A stretch of DNA of 5,579 nt from Bacteroidales bacterium (GCA_031273515.1 JAISRU010000226.1:1-5579), one strand, 5' to 3'; shown: positions 1-5,576, counted from the first letter of the stretch. Notes: generated by a model not told the origin, from the sequence alone. A program made the numbers and translations.

Positions 1-286
1 ATGCAGAAACGCCATACTCCTTTACTTTAATCTTGTCTATCTTAACTTGCTGTCGTTTCAAGATGGCTTTCTCCGATTCCACGAAACCGTTCTTTTCTGT
101 AATGCTACCCAAAAGTTTACCCGTAATTTTTACGGATTTCTTTTTTTCGGGATTCCATTTACTACTTACTTCATATAGATAGTATCGGCCATTTATACAG
201 CGCAGTTCAGTACCTTTACGTTTTTGAGCCAATGCCCATTCTGGATGCTTAGATATTTCCTTATGATTTAAAATATTTGATGATAT
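1..286 (-). CDS. IS4/IS1634-type transposase, N-terminal part (runs off the left edge)
   Basis: The reading frame continues through position 1, so only about 95 N-terminal codons are visible. The segments HPEWALAQKRKGTELR, INGRYYLYEVSSKW and ITGKLLGSITEKNGFVES resemble the N-terminus of DDE transposases of the IS4/IS1634 group common in Bacteroidota; the DDE catalytic domain would lie outside the window. No in-frame ATG or GTG precedes the conserved part. The start given here is an ATA codon at 284-286, placed by where homologues usually begin. The next in-frame TTG upstream (305-307) lies inside the promoter -7 box and would not be in that transcript; a TTG inside the conserved WALAQ segment would truncate the protein. 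It could therefore be a live element with a non-canonical start or a decaying copy. The family call is from remembered sequence similarity. The IS lies immediately downstream of ftsK. Confidence 0.72.
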   Translation of the reverse strand, partial: MSSNILNHKEISKHPEWALAQKRKGTELRCINGRYYLYEVSSKWNPEKKKSVKITGKLLGSITEKNGFVESEKAILKRQQVKIDKIKVKEYGVSA

Positions 287-301
287 TACGTATATACGTA
301 A
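286..301. repeat. Perfect 16-bp palindrome
   Basis: TTACGTATATACGTAA is identical to its own reverse complement. It covers the predicted transcription start and the first bases of the transposase frame. A related 8-bp palindrome, TTACGTAA, lies at 359-366 on the other side of the promoter. Both could be operator half-sites or parts of the IS end. Which of these is right cannot be decided from one copy. Confidence 0.6.
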
Positions 302-304
302 CTG

Positions 305-334
305 CAAAGGTACACAAAAAAATCCATATAACAA
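305..334 (-). promoter_or_regulatory. Bacteroidetes-type promoter of the transposase
   Basis: On the minus strand a perfect -7 element TACCTTTG (305-312) is preceded, after a 19-nt spacer, by TTG (332-334). This fits the Bacteroidetes primary-sigma consensus of TTG, about 19-21 nt, TAnnTTTG. Transcription would begin around 298, giving a very short leader before the transposase frame. The -33 TTG falls in the loop of the 316-353 inverted repeat. Confidence 0.65.
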
Positions 335-353
335 TGTCTATATGGATTTTTTT
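316..353 (-). terminator. Probable ftsK terminator: AT-rich 15-bp hairpin with U-tract
   Basis: The arms at 316-330 and 339-353 are perfectly complementary over 15 bp (A7 plus TCCATATA against TATATGGA plus T7), with an 8-nt loop. Read on the minus strand it lies 33 nt beyond the ftsK stop and ends in seven T residues, as an intrinsic terminator should. The A7/T7 symmetry would let it work in both directions. The stem has only two G-C pairs and is weak, so it could instead be part of the IS terminal inverted repeat. Confidence 0.55.
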
Positions 354-386
354 ACCTCTTACGTAAAAATAAGGGAAAGTTACGGT

Positions 387-3035
387 TTAAGCCAGATCAT
401 TCACCCGAAGAAATTCTTCAAGTACCTGCACGTCTTTGATAAGGACGTCCCTGGTTTTGCTCCCGATAGAAGGTCCAACAATTTTTTCCCGCTCTAACTG
501 ATCCATGATGCGTCCTGCACGATTGTATCCTAATTTGAATTTGCGCTGTAAAAAAGAGGTCGATCCCTGTTGTTTGCTCACCACTTCTCGAGCTGCGTCG
601 GCAAAACAGGGGTCAAATTCTCCGTCGTCGGCTTCCTGAACGGCGTCGCTTGCTTCGTCTTCCACTTCGGGCAAAAACAAAGCGTTGGTATATCCGTGCT
701 GTTCTCCGATATAATCGCAAATACGTTCAATCTCAGGAGTGTCCACCAAGGCACACTGTACGCGCGTTACGCCGCTTCCTGTCAAAATAAGCATGTCGCC
801 CTTTCCGATCAGATTTTCAGCGCCGCTCGCATCCAGAATGGTACGGGAATCAATCTTCGACGATACCCGAAAAGCAATCCGCGCAGGAAAATTCGCTTTG
901 ATCAAACCTGTAATCACGTTCACCGAAGGACGCTGAGTCGCTATCACCAAATGAATGCCGATAGCGCGCGCCAACTGTGCCAGACGTGCAATGGGCGTTT
1001 CTACTTCGCGTCCTGCGGTCATGATGCAATCGGCAAACTCGTCGAAAACAAGGACGATATAAGGTAAAAATCGATGTCCGTGTTCAGGGTTCAGTTTGCG
1101 GGCTTTAAATTTTTCGTTGTATTCGATAATGTTTCTGCATTGCGCTTCTTTGAGCAATTCATAACGCTGATCCATCTCTATACATAAGGAATTGAGCGTC
1201 TTGACCACTTTTTTGGTATCGGTAATAATGGCTTCTCCTGCGTCGGGCAATTTGGCTAAATAGTGTCGTTCTATTTTTGAATAGAGCGTCAGTTCGACTT
1301 TCTTGGGATCAACCAGAATAAATTTCAGTTCCGAAGGATGCTTTTTGTAGAGCAGGGACGCCAAAATAGCATTCAATCCCACCGATTTCCCCTGACCCGT
1401 AGCTCCAGCCATAAGCACATGCGGCATTTTCGCCAGATCGAAAACAAAGGCTTCGTTCGATATGGTTTTTCCGATGGCGATAGGCAACGCCATGTTATGA
1501 GCATTTTGAAATTTGTCGGACATAATGACCGATTTCATGGGAACGATCTGAGGCACAGCATTGGGGACTTCTATTCCAATAGTGCCTTTGCCCGGCATCG
1601 GAGCGATGATGCGGATACCCAAAGCAGCCAGACTCAAAGCAATATCGTCTTCCAGACCCTTTATTCGCGAAATACGGATGCCCGGAGAAGGAACGATTTC
1701 GTACAGCGTTATCGTAGGACCTTCTATAGCGCTGATCCTTTCTATCGTGATGTTATAGTTTCCGAGTGTTTCTTTGATACGCAGTTTGTTTGCTGTAATT
1801 TCCGTTTCTTTTTGTTCTCTGGTTCGCATGGCGGTGGAATAATTTTCCAACAATTCCGTTTCGGGAAAACGAAAATGAGATAAATCCGCCGTTGGGTCGT
1901 AGGGTTCTAATTTGGAATATTCCGTTTCCTGTGCATCGTCGATATTTTCCTGATAGCTGTCTGTTTCCGCTTCGGACGAGCCTGTTTCCTGTTCGTATTC
2001 CGTTTGAGTTTCTGCGAAGACAGGCATTTCCTGTTCCTGATATTCGTCGATCAGAATATCTTCTCCCGGAATGGTATTTTGTCCCAATGAGGTTTCCGAA
2101 GGAACAAGAAAAGATTGTTCTTCTTCAAATAAGTCATCATCCGGACTCCATCCTGTTTGCTCGTCCTGCGACTGTCCTGCATCGACGTCGGCTGCGAATG
2201 CCAATCGTTTTTTCTTCCGAAAAGCAAACAGTCGTGCAAAGATCGATACTTTGGGTACGCTCTGAGATAAATCGCTCTGTTCATCTTCCTGAAAGAATGG
2301 ATAGTCGTCATTTGTTTGAGTTGCCGGTTCCGATTGTTGTCGAGATAAACCGCTGACCCATTTTTTATAGAATGTCGTTCCTCCGAAGATAATCGAAAGC
2401 ATAAAAGCCAGAAACAAAAGCAATAAGACAAATCCCGCCTTGCCGAATCTAATCGTAAGATATTCCTGAAACATACTGCCCAGACCTCCGCCTATCCAAA
2501 CCTGTTCGGGAACGATAAAGGCAAGCAGCATCGAGACCCAGATCATGACGGCTCCCACCATAACCGTTGTCTGAAAGATGGGCAAGAGGGCTTTTTTGAA
2601 CAACAGATAAACGCCATAAATAGACCCCAGCAGCAGAAATCCGAAAGAAGCCAAGCCAAACCAATGTTTGATAAATAAGAAAGAGAAATACAGTCCCATG
2701 ATACCTAATTTGTTCATCGGAGTTTCTTCGGTGTTGATTGTATCCCAAAAGCTCGGTTTGAAAATATTATCATCGGCTTCGTGGGTAAAGCAAAAAGACA
2801 CAAAGGAACACAGCAAAAATACGGTGAAGAGCAACAAAAACACACCTGTGATAGCATGAATTTTCTCGCTTTTCAAAAAGCTGATAAGTCCGTGGATGCC
2901 TTTCCCTTTCCCTTTGGAAGAACGGGACGAAGACGATTTCGTCGGATTTGTTTTTTTCTTTTTTTTCTTTGTATTTCCTTTTCCTTTCTCCTGTTTGACT
3001 ACAAACGAAGAAGGTGTTCTGGGTCTATTTGCCAT
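387..3035 (-). CDS. ftsK: FtsK/SpoIIIE family DNA translocase
   Basis: This is a septum-anchored, ATP-driven double-stranded DNA pump that clears and aligns chromosome termini at division and, in characterised bacteria, activates XerCD recombination at dif. The 882-residue protein is complete. It has a Lys/Ser-rich cytoplasmic N-terminus (1-58) and hydrophobic segments at about 62-83, 112-122, 126-146, 156-175 and 200-218, matching the usual four-helix anchor. An acidic, Glu/Gln-rich linker spans about 231-400 and the alpha domain about 408-500. The motor has Walker A GATGQGKS (544-551), the segment ILVDPKKVELTLY (573-585), Walker B VLVFDE (661-666) and the conserved AIGIHLVIATQRPSVN (691-706). 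A winged-helix gamma domain (about 808-868), which in relatives reads polar DNA motifs (KOPS/SRS), closes the protein. The GQ in Walker A is usual for Bacteroidota FtsK. The ATG at 3035 starts the lysine-rich N-terminus in a typical way and has A-rich DNA before it but no strong Shine-Dalgarno site. No domain is missing. It appears to be transcribed alone. Confidence 0.97.
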   Translation of the reverse strand: MANRPRTPSSFVVKQEKGKGNTKKKKKKTNPTKSSSSRSSKGKGKGIHGLISFLKSEKIHAITGVFLLLFTVFLLCSFVSFCFTHEADDNIFKPSFWDTINTEETPMNKLGIMGLYFSFLFIKHWFGLASFGFLLLGSIYGVYLLFKKALLPIFQTTVMVGAVMIWVSMLLAFIVPEQVWIGGGLGSMFQEYLTIRFGKAGFVLLLLFLAFMLSIIFGGTTFYKKWVSGLSRQQSEPATQTNDDYPFFQEDEQSDLSQSVPKVSIFARLFAFRKKKRLAFAADVDAGQSQDEQTGWSPDDDLFEEEQSFLVPSETSLGQNTIPGEDILIDEYQEQEMPVFAETQTEYEQETGSSEAETDSYQENIDDAQETEYSKLEPYDPTADLSHFRFPETELLENYSTAMRTREQKETEITANKLRIKETLGNYNITIERISAIEGPTITLYEIVPSPGIRISRIKGLEDDIALSLAALGIRIIAPMPGKGTIGIEVPNAVPQIVPMKSVIMSDKFQNAHNMALPIAIGKTISNEAFVFDLAKMPHVLMAGATGQGKSVGLNAILASLLYKKHPSELKFILVDPKKVELTLYSKIERHYLAKLPDAGEAIITDTKKVVKTLNSLCIEMDQRYELLKEAQCRNIIEYNEKFKARKLNPEHGHRFLPYIVLVFDEFADCIMTAGREVETPIARLAQLARAIGIHLVIATQRPSVNVITGLIKANFPARIAFRVSSKIDSRTILDASGAENLIGKGDMLILTGSGVTRVQCALVDTPEIERICDYIGEQHGYTNALFLPEVEDEASDAVQEADDGEFDPCFADAAREVVSKQQGSTSFLQRKFKLGYNRAGRIMDQLEREKIVGPSIGSKTRDVLIKDVQVLEEFLRVNDLA

Positions 3036-3077
3036 TTGTTGTCTATTTCTGTTTTGTGTTTATTCATTATTTTAATG

Positions 3078-3092
3078 CTGTCTTGCAGACAG
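3078..3092 (-). other. Small hairpin in the ftsK leader
   Basis: CTGTCT (3078-3083) and AGACAG (3087-3092) form a perfect 6-bp stem with a 3-nt loop, between the candidate promoter and the ATG. No U-tract follows on the minus strand, so it is not an intrinsic terminator. It may simply stabilise the leader or be a chance palindrome. Confidence 0.35.
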
Positions 3093-3125
3093 TCTCCTTG
3101 TTTTTTTGCTTCTAAAGAGTTTATG

Positions 3126-3133
3126 CAAAATTA
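3126..3133 (-). promoter_or_regulatory. Candidate -7 element of the ftsK promoter
   Basis: The minus strand reads TAATTTTG, matching TAnnTTTG, about 90 nt upstream of the ftsK ATG. No good TTG lies 19-21 nt further upstream (the nearest is 26 nt away), so the call rests on one box only. Confidence 0.4.
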
Positions 3134-3471
3134 ATAATTCCATGCTTCACTCTTTGTGACAATCGACATCTTTTTTAAACAGAAAAATGTTAATGAAAAT
3201 CAGTCTGTAGAGGCATTGGTTGTCCGAGGATAATTCTCTCGATCGAATTAAAATACAGACAAATAAACAACAGAAAATCATCTCGACCGACAGTCCTCAA
3301 CAGGTCTTTTCGTCTATCTCCCGACGCTATTCTGTAGAGCGTCGCGAAAAATAAGGGTCAAAAATGGAAACAAATTGAGAATTGAGAATTTTATTTCATG
3401 CCATACAGACGAGGAAATAGAAAATAGAAGCATATTGAAACATCTACGACTGAAAAATAAACGTTCCAGTA
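3134..3471. other. Intergenic spacer without a convincing gene
   Basis: These 338 bp separate the end of the Rieske-like lipoprotein gene from the ftsK promoter. No ORF with coding character or Bacteroidetes promoter was seen in it. It holds a GC-rich hairpin (3322-3344) and a short tandem repeat, AATTGAGAATTGAGAATT (3373-3390), of a type that recurs between genes in several bacterial groups. There is no clear U-tract terminator after the lipoprotein gene. Confidence 0.6.
3322..3344. other. GC-rich stem-loop in the spacer
   Basis: CGACGCT (3322-3328) and AGCGTCG (3338-3344) are perfectly complementary around a 9-nt loop. It lies about 130 nt beyond the lipoprotein stop codon. Neither strand has a T-run directly after the stem, so it is not a standard intrinsic terminator. 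It could still protect a 3' end or stop transcription with Rho. Confidence 0.4.
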
Positions 3472-3894
3472 TCAATTATAGACATGTAAAGTTATATCGT
3501 CGATAAAGTTTGTCTGATAAAGTCGCAAAGGGGAAGCGGCTTTGCTGTTCTCCATAGGATAGCCATTCAGAATATTGAATGTCGATCCACAGGTTTCACA
3601 TTTTAATTGCATGCTTGCAGGATCAAAAATAACATATCCGTTGTCTTCCCAATCATAGGGACAGGCTCTGTCGTAGGCGTAAAAAGTATTCATATCCAAT
3701 CGGTAAATCAATATGCCGCTTATTCCTCCCGTAAAATAATCATAACCTCCGACATGAATCAGATTGCTGCTCGAAACAAGAACTGTAAAATTGACTTTTG
3801 TATATGGAACAGCATTATTTCTGTCCACGCACGAAGCGTTCAGGACGAAAAGCAAACACAACAGACAACTTATTTTTAAGTATATATATTTCAT
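3472..3894 (-). CDS. Rieske-like lipoprotein lacking the histidine ligands
   Basis: This 140-residue protein starts with a short basic, hydrophobic signal sequence (MKYIYLKISCLLCLLFVLNA) followed by S-C22. The cysteine is a plausible lipidation site, although residue -3 is Asn rather than the usual Leu, Val or Ile. The rest follows the layout of small Rieske-like envelope proteins found in Bacteroidota: GGISGILIYRLD (56-67), AYDRACPYD (73-81), then KCETCGSTFNILNGYP (98-113) and a C-terminal LRLYQTNFIDDITLHVYN (123-140). In true Rieske [2Fe-2S] proteins the ligands are CxH and CxxH; here they read C78-P-Y80 and C99-E-T-C102. A normal two-His/two-Cys cluster therefore cannot form, though three cysteines could bind another metal or form disulfides. 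The ATG at 3894 is the only start that leaves an intact signal peptide. It stands alone between a terminator upstream and a long spacer downstream; no clear promoter was seen. Its function is unknown. Confidence 0.72.
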   Translation of the reverse strand: MKYIYLKISCLLCLLFVLNASCVDRNNAVPYTKVNFTVLVSSSNLIHVGGYDYFTGGISGILIYRLDMNTFYAYDRACPYDWEDNGYVIFDPASMQLKCETCGSTFNILNGYPMENSKAASPLRLYQTNFIDDITLHVYN

Positions 3895-3978
3895 AAGATA
3901 CGATATTGTTTATTCTATGGGAAACTCCTGAAAAATAACGGAAGATACAGGGAATTATTTTATCTTTGTTCGGATATG

Positions 3979-4004
3979 AAAAAGGGCAACAAAATCTGTT
4001 GCCC
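3979..4004 (-). terminator. Intrinsic terminator of the T9SS cargo gene
   Basis: On the minus strand, GGGCAACA (complement of 3997-4004) and TGTTGCCC (complement of 3984-3991) form an 8-bp stem around a 5-nt loop and are followed by TTTTT (3979-3983). It begins about 30 nt after the stop of the 4035-4742 gene, so it should separate that transcript from the lipoprotein gene. Confidence 0.85.
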
Positions 4005-4034
4005 CGTATGATTGATGATAAAATATTCAGCGTT

Positions 4035-4742
4035 TTACTTAACAACCTGAATTTTTTCGGTACGAATCTGTTTACCGTTACGCATTTTCACAACGTAGAC
4101 GCCGTTTGCGACATTACTCATGTCTATGTCCGCATCGCCGACAACTTCCGTTGTTTTCACCAATTGACCCGTTATAGAATAAATTTCTACACTTACAGCT
4201 TCTGCCGCATTACGGATTTTCAACTGATCGTTTACAGGATTAGGATATATTTCCATAGCTCCTAATATACTTGCTTCGGAAATAGAATTATCGGGATTCT
4301 CTATATTCCTGACATCAAATATTGCACAATAAGAATTCCCTACATTTCTTCTTACTCCTCCAATAGAAACAGATGTAATGTCCACACAAAGTTCATTATC
4401 CCCTACCCACATGTACTTGGTAAGTAAAGTAATGGACATTTGTACTCCAAATATTGAATCTACGCCTATTTCCCTTGTAGGGGCATAATAGATAGCATTT
4501 ATTCTGTTACCATGTAATGTAACATCAAAGAACATAGTATCTCCCACAGCAATAGCAGTAGCATTATCTCCCGAGTTTATTCCACCGACTATAATTGTAA
4601 CACTTCCTCCCGGAGAAGATAGAGTGTCAAAATATACTTGCTCCCATGGAACATAGTTCGCCGTATATATTCCTAATATCTCTTGTGCTTGTGCAAACTG
4701 AACGCCTGCTAATAAAATTAATGTGTAAATAAATTTTTTCAT
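4035..4742 (-). CDS. Secreted protein with T9SS type A sorting domain
   Basis: This 235-residue protein has a standard Sec signal peptide (MKKFIYTLILLAGVQFAQA, cleavage expected before Q20). Residues about 21-150 are rich in beta-prone stretches with no motif I recognise; the only two cysteines, C119 and C139, could form a disulfide in the exported protein. The last 75 residues form a T9SS type A C-terminal domain. It begins with EIYPNPVND (164-172), continues with VEIYSITGQLVK (185-196) and NVANGVYVVKM (210-220), and ends with the basic tail TEKIQVVK. In known systems this domain takes the protein across the outer membrane through the Por/Spr translocon and is then removed or attached to surface lipopolysaccharide. 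The protein is small for such cargo and has no recognisable enzyme domain, so adhesion or a structural surface role is only a guess. It has its own promoter and terminator, so it is probably monocistronic. Confidence 0.88.
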   Translation of the reverse strand: MKKFIYTLILLAGVQFAQAQEILGIYTANYVPWEQVYFDTLSSPGGSVTIIVGGINSGDNATAIAVGDTMFFDVTLHGNRINAIYYAPTREIGVDSIFGVQMSITLLTKYMWVGDNELCVDITSVSIGGVRRNVGNSYCAIFDVRNIENPDNSISEASILGAMEIYPNPVNDQLKIRNAAEAVSVEIYSITGQLVKTTEVVGDADIDMSNVANGVYVVKMRNGKQIRTEKIQVVK

Positions 4743-4788
4743 TTCTTTAATACTTTTTGAATTACTAAATTATTTTAATATTATGTTG

Positions 4789-4821
4789 CAAAGGTACAAA
4801 AAATATTCTTATGTATGACAA
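4789..4821 (-). promoter_or_regulatory. Promoter of the T9SS cargo gene
   Basis: The minus strand has a perfect -7 element TACCTTTG (4789-4796) with TTG at 4819-4821, a 22-nt spacer that is at the long end of the range. The predicted start of transcription leaves a leader of about 40 nt. The -7 octamer is identical to that of the transposase promoter at 305-312. Confidence 0.65.
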
Positions 4822-5166
4822 GAAAAAAATAAAGTTGATAATTTTTTTTCATCACCTCTTAAAAACAACTCCAAATATCTGATTTTCAACCATAAAAAAA
4901 TATCAACAGAACACAAAACACACACATGAAAGCATTAAAAACAGGTCGAAATGTCTTACAAAAGTCCCTAAGCGAGTTGTTTTTTCGCATCATTTTGTCG
5001 ATTCTTCGGCAAATTCTTCATCATTTTTGCCTGTCTTGTCCTGAAATTGATTGACCGTAAAAAAGAACATTGTCTGAATCAGGATTGACACGAGTATTGT
5101 CTTGAACTCTGATTTATATTTCGGTTATGCTCAATATCCATCTGATTAACTGATGGACTATGATCG
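4822..5166. other. AT-rich intergenic region without a convincing gene
   Basis: About 345 bp lie between the cargo gene promoter and the 3' end of the intron remnant. It contains long A/T runs, two copies of a short ATTGTCTgAA-like motif (5069-5086 and 5096-5115) and a 6-bp inverted repeat TCCATC/GATGGA (5137-5142 and 5152-5157) next to the intron boundary. The longest open frame noticed, plus strand 4926-5054 (42 codons), has no promoter or ribosome site and is not called. Confidence 0.55.
5069..5115. repeat. Two degenerate direct copies of a short intergenic motif
   Basis: ATTGTCTGAATCAGGATT (5069-5086) and ATTGTCTTGAACTCTGATTT (5096-5115) share their first seven bases and the later GAAnC and GATT elements, 27 nt apart. 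Similar TTGTCTGAAnCnGGATT sequences are, from memory, dispersed between genes in Bacteroidota genomes. This needs a genome comparison. Confidence 0.35.
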
Positions 5167-5196
5167 GTAGAGTAGAGAGGTGGAATATCCCCTCTC
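5167..5196 (-). ncRNA. Group II intron domain VI with branch-point A
   Basis: On the minus strand GAGAGG (5191-5196) pairs with CCTCTC (5175-5180), and GGA with TCC closes a TAT loop above it, leaving a single bulged A at 5181. The 14 nt after this A, CCTCTCTACTCTAC, correspond in length and pattern to the 3' end of the lactococcal Ll.LtrB intron as I remember it. This places the intron-exon junction at 5167/5166. Confidence 0.62.
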
Positions 5197-5203
5197 CCTC
5201 CTC

Positions 5204-5234
5204 AATCCGTACGTGCGGTTTTCCTGCAAAGTTC
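5204..5234 (-). ncRNA. Group II intron domain V-like segment (5' strand degenerate)
   Basis: The 3' strand CCGCACGTACGGATT is close to the domain V consensus, including the ACG bulge region. The 5' strand, GAACTTTGCAGG, should be its complement with an invariant AGC or CGC triad near the start. Instead it reads AAC and pairs only around the loop (TGC-GG with CCGCA). The domain is about 3 nt shorter than the usual 34. I infer that it is not catalytic. Confidence 0.5.
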
Positions 5235-5528
5235 GTCGTAAGCATTCTTCAATTACTTTAACCACTTGTAGCTTTTTGCTGTACTGTCACTGTACGCTAC
5301 TTCGGTGATTATTTCTCCGCTTGGCTTTTTGATATACTTTGCCTGTACATTTAGACTATCTTACTTCCCTTTTATGATTTTCCGACATCTAACACTACTA
5401 TGGGCATATCCGACTCCCTCGACTACAAATTGGAACGCATTTGTATCGGTAGGGGCTCCCACGTTCCTGACTTTGACACTTTCAATCGCTCAATTTTATA
5501 ACCACATATTAATCAATATTTTATAATT

Positions 5529-5556
5529 TTTGCGTCACCGATTTGGGTGACGCAAA
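5529..5556. repeat. Perfect 11-bp inverted repeat
   Basis: TTTGCGTCACC (5529-5539) and GGTGACGCAAA (5546-5556) are exact reverse complements around a 6-nt loop. No T-run follows the stem on either strand, which argues against an ordinary terminator. It overlaps the -33 region of the plus-strand promoter candidate and is a plausible operator or leader hairpin. Confidence 0.65.
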
Positions 5557-5576
5557 CAAAAAAAGTAGTACTTTTG
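5542..5576 (+). promoter_or_regulatory. Candidate promoter for a gene beyond the right edge
   Basis: TTTG (5542-5545) and TACTTTTG (5569-5576) match the Bacteroidetes -33 and -7 elements with a 23-nt spacer, rather long. The transcript would leave the window to the right, so the target gene cannot be seen. The -33 box lies in the loop of the 5529-5556 inverted repeat. Confidence 0.4.

Larger units (their letters stand above)
5167..5490 (-). mobile_element. Group II intron remnant without its reverse transcriptase ORF
   Basis: On the minus strand the end matches the 3' end of a bacterial group II intron: a domain V-like segment, the linker GAGGAG and domain VI ending in CTACTCTAC. About 150-190 nt further upstream, a block at 5382-5420 (GGGAGTCGGATATGCCCATAGTAGTG is its core, split here as GGGAGTCGGATATG then CCCATAGTAGTG) resembles sequence found before the ORF of such introns. 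Between them there are only about 150 nt, too few for the usual 400-600-codon intron-encoded protein. One minus-strand frame is open at 5364-5489, 5256-5360 and 5205-5252, interrupted by two TAA codons. The middle part (KKPSGEIITEVAYSDSTAK) looks protein-like but I do not recognise it. Domain I is far too short for a self-splicing intron, so the 5' end is lost or unrecognisable. The left boundary, 5167, is good; the right one is a guess. Confidence 0.6.

Noticed and set aside
570..2356. Several plus-strand open frames of 64-181 codons opposite ftsK
   Set aside because: They lie antisense to a clearly conserved gene, show no family motifs, and are the usual by-product of its codon use.
2051..2748. 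Minus-strand out-of-frame ORFs of 126 and 99 codons inside ftsK
   Set aside because: The ftsK frame is intact across the region with conserved membrane and linker layout, so there is no frameshift and these are shadows.
3322..3344. Intrinsic terminator for the lipoprotein gene
   Set aside because: The stem is convincing but no T-run follows on either strand, so it is listed only as a stem-loop.
3961..3968. Plus-strand TATCTTTG resembling a -7 promoter box, pointing antisense into the T9SS gene
   Set aside because: No TTG lies 17-23 nt upstream and no plus-strand gene follows; chance match in AT-rich DNA.
3815..4045. Minus-strand 76-codon frame bridging the lipoprotein and T9SS genes
   Set aside because: It runs through the terminator hairpin and overlaps both genes out of frame; no recognisable domain.
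5305..5526. Plus-strand 73-codon frame across the intron remnant
   Set aside because: It is antisense to structured intron RNA, has no ribosome site or promoter and no recognisable motif.
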